NCBI GenBank assembly: GCA_900540045.1
Contig: UQEF01000086.1
Span: 1-12,555 of the forward strand
From: an uncultured Eubacteriales bacterium
GTDB lineage: Bacteria; Bacillota; Clostridia; Christensenellales; Aristaeellaceae
Direction of reading: 5' to 3'
DNA length: 12,555 nucleotides
Positions within the stretch are counted from its first letter, which is position 1. Every line of letters starts with the position of its first letter. The notes beneath the pieces were generated by a model. It was not told the DNA's origin. It did not search any database and saw only the letters and a program-made list of their open reading frames with translations. Shown one piece after another: positions 1-8,352 of the stretch. A program made the position numbers and the translations under genes.

Positions 1-205
1 TGCCTGCGCTGACGGGCGCGGGGCGCGAAGCCGCGGCCATCCTGCGCTGACGGGCGCGGGGCGCGAAGCTGGGTCATTCCCGTGCTGGCCGCGCTGGGCC
101 CGCGCCGCACGTTCGGCCTGGGGCCGGGGGCACGCTGGCCTGCCTGCGCTGACGGGCGCGGGGCGCGAAGCCGCGGCCATCCTGCGCTGACGGGGGAGCG
201 CGAAA
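1..205. repeat. GC-rich repeat cluster upstream of the HAD-tmk gene
   Basis: A unit of about 28 bp beginning CCTGCGCTGACGGG and ending GGGCGCGAAG occurs at 3-30, 41-68 and 143-170, with a fourth, shortened and altered copy at 181-205. Positions 1-54 and 141-194 are identical, so a 54-bp block holding the first unit and the start of the second is duplicated at a 140-bp offset. The copies fall in different reading frames (140 is not a multiple of 3), which argues against a coding repeat. Frame 2 is open from the window start to a TGA at 188-190 and could be the tail of an upstream gene, but its composition is not convincing. Function unknown. Confidence 0.75.
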
Positions 206-225
206 CCGTCAATATTTCCCATTCA

Positions 226-245
226 CCCGCGCGCAAAGGCGCGGG
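226..245 (+). other. Hairpin before the HAD-tmk gene
   Basis: CCCGCGC at 226-232 pairs perfectly with GCGCGGG at 239-245 around a 6-nt loop. No T-tract follows, so it is not a standard intrinsic terminator. It ends 24 nt before the AAGGAG ribosome binding site at 270-275, so it could be the 3' end of upstream transcription or a 5'-leader structure. Confidence 0.5.
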
Positions 246-281
246 GCAAACGGTTGACTGCATACGGTAAAGGAGATCGCT

Positions 282-2686
<2,405 letters not shown>

Positions 2687-2717
2687 GGGCGCGGTGGGCG
2701 GCGCGGACATGGTGCAT

Positions 2718-2746
2718 GCAGGGGGCTTGAGTTCCCTGCTTACAAT
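2718..2746 (+). promoter_or_regulatory. Inverted repeat and possible -10 box upstream of the BspA-like gene
   Basis: GCAGGG at 2718-2723 and CCCTGC at 2734-2739 form a 6-bp inverted repeat with a 10-nt centre. A -10-like TACAAT follows at 2741-2746. No convincing -35 hexamer is found at 16-18 bp. Base composition falls from GC-rich to mixed at about this point. It could equally be the 3' end structure of the mnmA transcript. Confidence 0.3.
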
Positions 2747-2786
2747 GTGATAGGCTTTCCCAAAAGCAGAGAAAGGACCCCTGAAA

Positions 2787-3995
2787 ATGAAACGTATCGC
2801 ATTGCTGATGATTCCTCTTCTGCTGTGCTTCGCTGCTGGTGCGGTGGCGGAGAATATACAGCCGGCTTCTAATGAAATGTATGAATGCGGAGACTATATC
2901 TACATTCTGATGGAAGACGGCACAGCCGCGATTATAAACTATATCGGCGCGGCTTCGGAACTGGAGGTGCCCGGAGAGATAGAGGGCCATCCCGTGGCCT
3001 ACATCGCCGACGGCGCTTTCTATCAGTGCGATAGCCTGACCAGCATCACCCTTCCCGACGGCGTGACCTCTATCGGCGAGTCTGCATTCAGTTGGTGCGG
3101 CAGCCTGGCCAGCGTCACCCTTCCCGACAGCGTGGCTTTCATCGGTGATTCTGCATTTTATTCCTGCGGCAGCCTGACCGGCATCACCCTCCCCGACAGC
3201 GTCGTTTCCATAGGCGGGAATCCTTTTGCGGCTTGCGGCAAACTGCAAACCATTGCGGTTTCCCCTGATCATCCCAAGCTGGCCGTGGCAGACAACGTGT
3301 TGTTTGACAAAACGGAAAAAAAGCTGATTTGCTATCCGGCAGGACTCGATGCCGCTAATTATGAAATCCCGCAGGGAATCACCGCGGTTGGTGATTCTGC
3401 GTTCAGCTTCTGCCACAGCCTGACCAGCGTCACCCTCCCCGACGGCGTGACTACCATCGGCGATGCCGCTTTCAGCGCCTGCCACAGCCTGACCAGCGTC
3501 ACCCTTCCCGACAGCGTGACTACCATCGGTGATTTTGCATTCAGTTCTTGCGACAGCCTGACCGGTATCACCCTTCCCGACGGGGTGACCTCCATCGGCA
3601 ATTCCGCGTTCTATTCCTGCGGCAGCCTGACCAGCATCACCCTTCCCGACGGCGTGACTTCCATCGGCAATTCTGCATTCAATTGGTGCGACAGCCTGAC
3701 CGGTATCACCCTTCCCGACGGCGTGACTTCCATCGGCAATTCTGCTTTCCGCTCCTGCTTCAGCCTGACCGATATCACCCTTCCCGACAGCGTGACTTCT
3801 ATCGGCAATTTTGCATTCGATTCCTGCGGCAGCCTGACCAGCGCTGTCATCCCCGACGGCGTGACCTCCATCGGTAAAGACGCTTTTGATGACTGTGCCG
3901 ATAACCTGGCGCTGACCGTAGGCCAGAATTCCTATGCGATGCAGTACGCGATAGACAACGACATTCACTACATCTGTCCGGACACCAATAACTAG
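2787..3995 (+). CDS. Secreted BspA-like leucine-rich repeat (LRR_5) protein
   Basis: A 402-residue exported protein of unknown partner. Residues 1-21 form a signal peptide (basic start, hydrophobic core, AVA before E22). The rest is mostly 23-residue LRR_5/BspA repeats with consensus LTSITLPDGVTSIGNSAF plus a variable stretch around a cysteine. One block of about three repeats covers ~73-150. A non-repeat insert at ~151-192, of a type common in this family, follows. A second block of eight repeats covers ~193-370. The tail, with NSYAMQYAIDNDIHY, is also typical. No LPXTG motif, S-layer domain or C-terminal membrane helix is present, so the protein is either released or held non-covalently. 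BspA-type repeats are often used for adhesion or host and microbe contact, but the target cannot be read here. ATG at 2787 has AAAGGA at 2772-2777. The gene is lower in GC and less biased in codon use than its neighbours, suggesting transfer or relaxed selection. Confidence 0.92.
   Translation: MKRIALLMIPLLLCFAAGAVAENIQPASNEMYECGDYIYILMEDGTAAIINYIGAASELEVPGEIEGHPVAYIADGAFYQCDSLTSITLPDGVTSIGESAFSWCGSLASVTLPDSVAFIGDSAFYSCGSLTGITLPDSVVSIGGNPFAACGKLQTIAVSPDHPKLAVADNVLFDKTEKKLICYPAGLDAANYEIPQGITAVGDSAFSFCHSLTSVTLPDGVTTIGDAAFSACHSLTSVTLPDSVTTIGDFAFSSCDSLTGITLPDGVTSIGNSAFYSCGSLTSITLPDGVTSIGNSAFNWCDSLTGITLPDGVTSIGNSAFRSCFSLTDITLPDSVTSIGNFAFDSCGSLTSAVIPDGVTSIGKDAFDDCADNLALTVGQNSYAMQYAIDNDIHYICPDTNN
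3033..3899 (+). repeat. 69-bp tandem coding repeats of the BspA-like gene
   Basis: The anchor AGCCTGAC, or a close variant, starts at 3033, 3102 and 3171 (a degenerate fourth at 3240), then at 3417, 3486, 3555, 3624, 3693, 3762 and 3831, always exactly 69 bp apart within each block. Each unit encodes one 23-residue LRR_5 repeat. Neighbouring units share long identical runs, for example the start of 3555 and 3693, while the segment coding the residues before and after the cysteine varies. This is the kind of array in which copy number changes by slippage or recombination. Confidence 0.92.
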
Positions 3996-4053
3996 CTGTA
4001 CGAATAACGCTGCGGACGGCGGAACGCTGCAGGGCTGCAAGCGACCTCGGAGA

Positions 4054-4087
4054 AGGGCGGCCAGCGCGCCCCATCTCCCGCCGCCCT
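4054..4087 (+). other. Hairpin downstream of the BspA-like gene
   Basis: AGGGCGGC at 4054-4061 pairs with GCCGCCCT at 4080-4087 around an 18-nt loop. No T-tract follows, so it would be a poor intrinsic terminator, but it is the only sizeable stem between the BspA-like stop and the liv promoter. The rest of 3996-4140 shows no gene or recognisable site. Confidence 0.35.
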
Positions 4088-4144
4088 GCACCATCTGGCC
4101 TAAAATTGTCCGCTTCTTCACAGAAAAACAATGCAAATACAGCC

Positions 4145-4159
4145 AATTTTCGCAAAGCC
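4145..4159. promoter_or_regulatory. Weak CodY-box-like sequence upstream of the liv promoter
   Basis: Compared with the CodY consensus AATTTTCWGAAAATT, the 15 bases here match at 10 positions, with a perfect left half AATTTTC and a poor right half. They end two bases before the -35 hexamer of the liv promoter. CodY is a known branched-chain amino acid sensor in many Bacillota and controls such transporters, so the position is sensible, but five mismatches is weak evidence. Confidence 0.2.
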
Positions 4160-4190
4160 GCTTGCGCTCAAAGCGCGCAGCGGCTATAAT
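4157..4190 (+). promoter_or_regulatory. Sigma-A promoter of the liv operon, embedded in an inverted repeat
   Basis: TTGCGC at 4162-4167 and TATAAT at 4185-4190 are separated by exactly 17 bp; the -10 box is consensus and the -35 keeps TTG. Transcription would start near 4197, giving a leader of about 54 nt. The -35 box and spacer sit inside an inverted repeat: GCCGCT (4157-4162) with AGCGGC (4179-4184), and inside it GCGCT (4164-4168) with AGCGC (4172-4176). The dyad ends at the base before the -10 box, a natural place for an operator. Confidence 0.75.
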
Positions 4191-4200
4191 ATTCTCCATC

Positions 4201-4220
4201 ATTCGGGGACGTTCCCGGAT
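4201..4220 (+). promoter_or_regulatory. Hairpin at the start of the liv leader
   Basis: ATTCGGGG (4201-4208) can pair with the last eight bases of this stretch, ending CCCGGAT, around the loop ACGT, allowing two G-T pairs. It lies a few bases after the predicted transcription start and 16 bases before the livJ ribosome binding site. It may be a 5' stabilising stem or, read as DNA, a second near-palindromic operator. Confidence 0.4.
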
Positions 4221-4250
4221 GGGATGAAGTATTGTAGGGAGGTAAACAAG

Positions 4251-5375
4251 ATGAAAAAGATTCTCTCCGTGCTCCTGACGCTGGTTCTGGCGCTGGGCCT
4301 GGCCCTGCCCGCCGTGGCTGAGGACGCGATCAAGATCGGCGTGATCGGCCCCCTGACCGGCCCCGCCGCCATTTACGGCACCGCCGTGGTCAACGCGGCC
4401 AAGATCGCCGCCGACGAGCTCAACGCCCTGGGCGGCCTGCAGATCGAAATCGACGCGCAGGACGACGAGCATGACCCCGAAAAGGCCATCAACGCCTACA
4501 ACACCGTGCTGGACAACGGCGCGAAGGTGATCGTTGGCACCGTGACCTCCGGCCCCTGCGCTGCCGTGGCTGCCAAGGCATATGAGGAGCGCATCTTCAT
4601 GCTGACGCCCTCCGCCTCCTCCACCGACGTTATCGCCGACAAGGACAACGTCTACCAGGTCTGCTTCACCGACCCCGCGCAGGGCGCGGCCTCGGCCCAG
4701 TATATCGCCGAGCACGGCCTGGCCACCAAGGTCGCCGTGATCTACAATAACGGCGACGTGTACTCCACCGGCATCTACCAGACCTTTGAGGCCAAGGCCG
4801 CCGAGCTGGGCCTGGAGATCGTGAAGGTCACCACCTTTACCGACGACACCACCGACTTCTCCGTGCAGGTCACCGAGACCAAGAACGCCGGCGCCGAGCT
4901 GGTCTTCCTGCCCATCTACTACACCCCCGCTTCCATGATCCTCACCCAGGCCGCCTCGATGGACTACGCGCCCATCTTCTTCGGCGTGGACGGCATGGAC
5001 GGCATCCTCACCATGGAGGGCTTTGACACCAGCCTGGCCGAGGGCGTGCTGCTGCTGACCCCCTTCAGCGCCGACGCCAAGGACGAAAAGACCGTCAACT
5101 TTGTCAACAAGTATGTCGAGCTCTACGGCGACACCCCCAACCAGTTCGCCGCCGACGCCTATGACGCGGTCTACGCCGTCTACGAGGCGATGGTCGCCGG
5201 CGGCATCACCGCCGACACCACCCCCGAAGAAGCCTGCGAGATCATGATCGAGCAGATGCAGAAGCTCACCATCGAGGGCCTCACCGGCACCATGACCTGG
5301 TCCGCCACGGGCGAAGTGAGCAAGACCCCCACCGCCGTCAAGATCGAAAACGGCGTGTACGTGGGCATGGAATAA
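4251..5375 (+). CDS. livJ: Branched-chain amino acid ABC transporter, substrate-binding protein
   Basis: This is the extracytoplasmic receptor of the importer encoded downstream; it captures leucine, isoleucine, valine or a related compound and delivers it to LivHM. The 374-residue chain has a signal peptide (MKKILSVLLTL, cleavage expected after AVA at 21-23), then the type I periplasmic-binding fold: IKIGVIGPLTGPAAIYG at ~27-43, a TVTSGPC segment at 97-103, TPSASSTD at 119-126 and DAYDAVYAVYEAM at 302-314, all typical of LivJ-type proteins. The frame stays open upstream to 4131, but ATG 4251 is chosen because GGGAGG at 4237-4242 lies 8 bases before it and the signal peptide begins there. No lipobox cysteine is present, unusual for a Gram-positive binding protein. 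Codon use is strongly biased, fitting high expression. Exact ligand is uncertain; the family also contains amide and aromatic binders. Confidence 0.92.
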   Translation: MKKILSVLLTLVLALGLALPAVAEDAIKIGVIGPLTGPAAIYGTAVVNAAKIAADELNALGGLQIEIDAQDDEHDPEKAINAYNTVLDNGAKVIVGTVTSGPCAAVAAKAYEERIFMLTPSASSTDVIADKDNVYQVCFTDPAQGAASAQYIAEHGLATKVAVIYNNGDVYSTGIYQTFEAKAAELGLEIVKVTTFTDDTTDFSVQVTETKNAGAELVFLPIYYTPASMILTQAASMDYAPIFFGVDGMDGILTMEGFDTSLAEGVLLLTPFSADAKDEKTVNFVNKYVELYGDTPNQFAADAYDAVYAVYEAMVAGGITADTTPEEACEIMIEQMQKLTIEGLTGTMTWSATGEVSKTPTAVKIENGVYVGME

Positions 5376-5389
5376 CAACCGCCCGGCGT

Positions 5390-5418
5390 CCCCTCCCGGC
5401 CCCCGCGGCCGGGAGGGG
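5390..5418 (+). other. Perfect 12-bp stem-loop just after livJ
   Basis: CCCCTCCCGGCC at 5390-5401 pairs perfectly with 5407-5418 around a 5-nt loop, 15 bases after the livJ stop. No T-run follows, so transcription probably continues in part. Such stems after a binding-protein gene commonly protect the upstream message from 3' decay, giving more binding protein than permease; that role here is inference. Confidence 0.7.
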
Positions 5419-5437
5419 CCTACAAGCGAACACAGCG

Positions 5438-5493
5438 AAGGTAACCAACGGTAGTCTGACGGGAAGGCACGCCCGACTACCGTTGATTACCTT
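5438..5493 (+). other. Long imperfect hairpin between livJ and livH
   Basis: Arms at 5438-5456 and 5475-5493 (core GGTAACCAACGGTAGTC) are complementary at 18 of 19 positions, with a single C-A mismatch, and enclose an 18-nt loop that can itself form GGG-CCC pairs. The structure lies 25 bases before livH and lacks a terminator T-run. It is separate from the GC stem at 5390-5418. It may be an RNase-processing or attenuation structure, or a small palindromic repeat element. Confidence 0.75.
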
Positions 5494-5517
5494 ATCGCGT
5501 TTCAAACGAGACGAAGG

Positions 5518-6414
5518 ATGTGGGAGAGCATGACACAATTCCTGTCCTACCTGTGCAACGGCATCAGCCTGGGCAGCGTGTACGCCATCATCGCCCTGGG
5601 CTATACCATGGTCTACGGCATCGCCAAAATGCTCAACTTCGCGCACGGCGACGTCATCATGATCGGCGCCTACATCGCCTTCTGCGCCATGCAGTACTGG
5701 GGCTTCCCGCCGGTGATTTCGGTGCTGGCGGCCATGGCGGTATGCACGGTGCTGGGCATGGTGATCGAGCGCACCGCCTACAAGCCGCTGCGCCAGGCCT
5801 CCTCCCTGGCGGTGCTGATTACGGCCATCGGCATGAGCTACCTGCTTCAAAACGTCGCCCTGCTCGTCTGGGGCGCCAACCCCAAGAGCTTCCCCTCCGT
5901 GGTGAGCCTGGGCTCGATTTCGCTCCTGGACGGGCAGATGACCATCTCCGGCGAGGCCATCGTGACCATCGCCGCGTGCGTGGTCATCATGATCGCCCTG
6001 ACCCTCTTCACCGGCAAGACCAAGATGGGCAAGGCCATGCGCGTGGTCTCCGAGGACAAGGGCGCGGCCGAGCTGATGGGCATTAACGTCAACCTCACCA
6101 TCACCGTGACCTTCGCCATCGGCTCGGCGCTGGCCGCCGTCGCGGGCGTGCTGCTGTGCTCGGCCTATCCCACGCTCCAGCCCACCACCGGCTCCATGCC
6201 GGGCATCAAGGCCTTCACGGCGGCGGTGTTCGGCGGCATCGGGTCCATTCCCGGCGCCATGCTGGGCGGCATTCTGCTGGGCGTGATCGAAATTCTGGGC
6301 AAGGCCTACGTATCCACGGAGCTGGGCGACGCGTTCGTGTTCGCGGTGCTGATCGTGGTGCTGCTGGTCAAGCCCGCCGGCCTGCTGGGCAAGACCGTGC
6401 ATGAGAAAGTGTGA
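5518..6414 (+). CDS. livH: Branched-chain amino acid ABC transporter permease LivH
   Basis: First of two inner-membrane permeases forming the translocation path for substrate handed over by LivJ. Up to 298 residues, with about eight hydrophobic segments. The LivH signature GYTMVYGIAKMLNFAHGD (residues 28-45) is clear, and a cytoplasmic loop with GKAMRVVSEDKGAAELMGI, near 6028-6084, is the expected ATPase-contact region. Start choice is uncertain. ATG 5518 gives MWESMTQFLSY but has only a poor upstream ribosome site. ATG 5530 gives a 294-residue protein beginning MTQFLSY, close to usual LivH starts, with GGGAG at 5522-5526 rather near and AAGGA at 5514-5518 rather far. The stop at 6412-6414 is followed directly by the livM ribosome site. 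Confidence 0.93.
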   Translation: MWESMTQFLSYLCNGISLGSVYAIIALGYTMVYGIAKMLNFAHGDVIMIGAYIAFCAMQYWGFPPVISVLAAMAVCTVLGMVIERTAYKPLRQASSLAVLITAIGMSYLLQNVALLVWGANPKSFPSVVSLGSISLLDGQMTISGEAIVTIAACVVIMIALTLFTGKTKMGKAMRVVSEDKGAAELMGINVNLTITVTFAIGSALAAVAGVLLCSAYPTLQPTTGSMPGIKAFTAAVFGGIGSIPGAMLGGILLGVIEILGKAYVSTELGDAFVFAVLIVVLLVKPAGLLGKTVHEKV

Positions 6415-6424
6415 GGTGGCGGCC

Positions 6425-7492
6425 ATGAGCATGAGCATGAGAAAAAAACGGGCCATCGGCGGCCTGGTGACCTACCTGATGGTGATTGCCGCCTACCTGG
6501 CGTGCCAGTACCTGCTGGCCACCGGCGGCATGACCCGCTCGCTGCGCGGCCAGCTGGTGCCCATCTGCGTATGGGTGGTCATGGCGGTGTCGCTCAACCT
6601 CGTGGTGGGCGTGTCGGGCGAACTGAGCCTGGGCCACGCGGGCTTCATGAGCGTGGGCGCGTTTTCCGGCATCGTGGCCTCCGGCTGGATGCTGGGCGCC
6701 TTTCAGCTTGAAAACGAGGTCGTGCGCCTCCTGCTGTCGATGATCGTGGGCGGCGTGTTCGCGGGCATCGCGGGCGTGCTGATCGGCATCCCGGTGCTGA
6801 GGCTGCGCGGCGACTACCTGGCCATCGTGACGCTGGCCTTCGGCGAGATCATCCGAAACGTGATCAACTGCCTGTATATCTCCATCGACGCGGGGCGGCT
6901 GCACTTTGCCTTCAACGACAGCAACATCCCCGGCGAGCTCCTCGTCAGCGGCCCCAAGGGCGGCGTGGGCATCGACACCATCGCCACCTTCGGGATGGGC
7001 TTCGCTCTGATCCTCTTTACCCTCTTCGTGGTGCAGAACCTCGTCAACAGCCGCTCCGGCCGCGCCATCATGGCCACCCGTGACAGCCGCATCGCCGCCG
7101 AGTCCGTGGGCATCAACATCACCAAGTACAAGATGATGGCCTTCGTGACCAGCGCCGTGCTCGCCGGCATGGCCGGCGCGCTCTACGGCCTGAACTTCTC
7201 CACCGTGGCCGCCAGCAAGTTCAAGTTCGACACCTCCATTCTCGTGCTGGTGTTCGTGGTGCTGGGCGGCATCGGCTCCATCCGCGGCTCCATCATTGCC
7301 GCGACGCTGCTGACCATTCTGCCCGAGGTCCTGCGCGCCTTCAGCGACTACCGCATGCTGGTGTACGCGGTGGTGCTGATTCTGGTGATGCTGGCCACCA
7401 ACAGCCCGTTTTTGAGCGTGCGGCTCCAGCGCCTCAAGGCGCTTGTGCGCCGTGAAAAGACCAACCCCGGAAAGGAGGGCGAGGCGGCATGA
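6425..7492 (+). CDS. livM: Branched-chain amino acid ABC transporter permease LivM
   Basis: Second permease of the importer, pairing with LivH. From ATG 6425 it is 355 residues and strongly hydrophobic. The family motif NLVVGVSGELSLGHAGF is encoded at about 6596-6646, RLRGDYLAIVTLAFGEI at about 6802-6852, and the ATPase-contact loop RDSRIAAESVGINITKYK at about 7078-7131. The C-terminus is basic. The frame is open from an ATG at 6401 that would overlap livH by 14 bp. ATG 6425 is preferred because GAGGTGG at 6413-6419 sits just before it. Two more in-frame ATGs follow at 6431 and 6437 in an AGCATG repeat, so the true start could be any of these three. The stop overlaps the livG start by 4 bp. 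Confidence 0.93.
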   Translation: MSMSMRKKRAIGGLVTYLMVIAAYLACQYLLATGGMTRSLRGQLVPICVWVVMAVSLNLVVGVSGELSLGHAGFMSVGAFSGIVASGWMLGAFQLENEVVRLLLSMIVGGVFAGIAGVLIGIPVLRLRGDYLAIVTLAFGEIIRNVINCLYISIDAGRLHFAFNDSNIPGELLVSGPKGGVGIDTIATFGMGFALILFTLFVVQNLVNSRSGRAIMATRDSRIAAESVGINITKYKMMAFVTSAVLAGMAGALYGLNFSTVAASKFKFDTSILVLVFVVLGGIGSIRGSIIAATLLTILPEVLRAFSDYRMLVYAVVLILVMLATNSPFLSVRLQRLKALVRREKTNPGKEGEAA

Positions 7493-8352
7493 CGCAGCAG
7501 CACAAGCGGCAATCCGAAACCAAGATGGTGCCCGTCCCCAGCCATTCCATCGTGCCCGAGCGCGACGTGGACAAGCGCCCCGTGCTGGAAACGCGCCACC
7601 TGGGCGTGGAGTTCGGCGGCCTGAAGGCCGTGGAGGACTTTAACCTGACCATCGGCCGCACCGAGATCGCGGGCCTCATCGGCCCCAACGGCGCGGGCAA
7701 GACCACCGTATTCAACCTGCTGACCAAGGTGTATCAGCCCACCACCGGCGTGGTCATCCTCGACGGCAAGGACACCGCCGGCATGAACGCCGTGCAGGCC
7801 AACAAGCTGGGCATCGCCCGCACGTTCCAGAACATCCGCCTCTTCGGCAACATGACGGTGGAGGAAAACGTGCGCATCGGGCTGCACAACCAGATCAAGT
7901 ACGGCATGTTCTCCGGCATCTTCCGCCTGCCCGCCTACTGGAAGCAGGAGAAGAAGCAGCACGAGAAGGCGCTGGAGCTGCTTTCCATCTTCGACATGCA
8001 GGGCATGGCCCAGTACCGCGCCGGGTCGCTGCCCTACGGCGCGCAGCGGCGGCTGGAAATCGTGCGCGCGCTGGCCACGCATCCAAAGCTCCTGTTGCTG
8101 GACGAGCCCGCCGCCGGCATGAACCCGCATGAGACCGAGGAATTGATGGAGAACATCATCAAGATCCGCGACCAGTTCCAGATCGCCGTCATGCTCATCG
8201 AGCACGACATGAACCTGGTCATGGGCATCTGCGAGGGCATCTGCGTGCTCAACTACGGGCGCATCATCGCCAAGGGCACCGCCAGCGAGATCCAGCAGAA
8301 CCCCACCGTCATCGAGGCCTATCTGGGCAAGCGGAAGGAGGCACAGGCATGA
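7489..8352 (+). CDS. livG: Branched-chain amino acid ABC transporter ATP-binding protein LivG
   Basis: One of two cytoplasmic ATPases powering import. The 287-residue chain has Walker A GPNGAGKTT at 65-73, Q-loop glutamine Q114 in ARTFQNIRLF, the LivG-type signature LPYGAQRRLEIVRAL at 181-195 in place of LSGGQ, Walker B LLLLDEP at 201-207 and switch histidine H239. Insertion residues ~131-158, with KYGMFSGIFRLP, are typical of LivG. It has about 30 extra residues before the first beta strand (VLETRHLGVEFGG), a hydrophilic basic stretch not usual in the family; an internal ATG at 7525 would remove only 12 of them. ATG 7489 overlaps the livM stop (ATGA) and has AAAGGAGG at 7471-7478, so it is well supported. 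Confidence 0.95.
   Translation: MTQQHKRQSETKMVPVPSHSIVPERDVDKRPVLETRHLGVEFGGLKAVEDFNLTIGRTEIAGLIGPNGAGKTTVFNLLTKVYQPTTGVVILDGKDTAGMNAVQANKLGIARTFQNIRLFGNMTVEENVRIGLHNQIKYGMFSGIFRLPAYWKQEKKQHEKALELLSIFDMQGMAQYRAGSLPYGAQRRLEIVRALATHPKLLLLDEPAAGMNPHETEELMENIIKIRDQFQIAVMLIEHDMNLVMGICEGICVLNYGRIIAKGTASEIQQNPTVIEAYLGKRKEAQA

Noticed and set aside
254..259. TTGACT as a -35 box for the HAD-tmk gene
   Set aside because: A matching -10 box would fall on the start codon at 282, so it cannot serve this gene.
82..270. Open frame of 62 codons in the left repeat region
   Set aside because: It starts at a GTG without a ribosome binding site, spans out-of-frame GC-rich repeats and shows no protein-like composition.
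3033..3899. 69-bp regular repeats considered as a CRISPR array
   Set aside because: Repeats are contiguous, in frame within a signal-peptide-bearing protein, and encode LRR_5 units; there are no unique spacers or cas genes.
4131..4250. Upstream extension of livJ from ATG 4131
   Set aside because: It would start before the consensus TATAAT promoter, lacks a ribosome site, and buries the signal peptide 40 residues inside.
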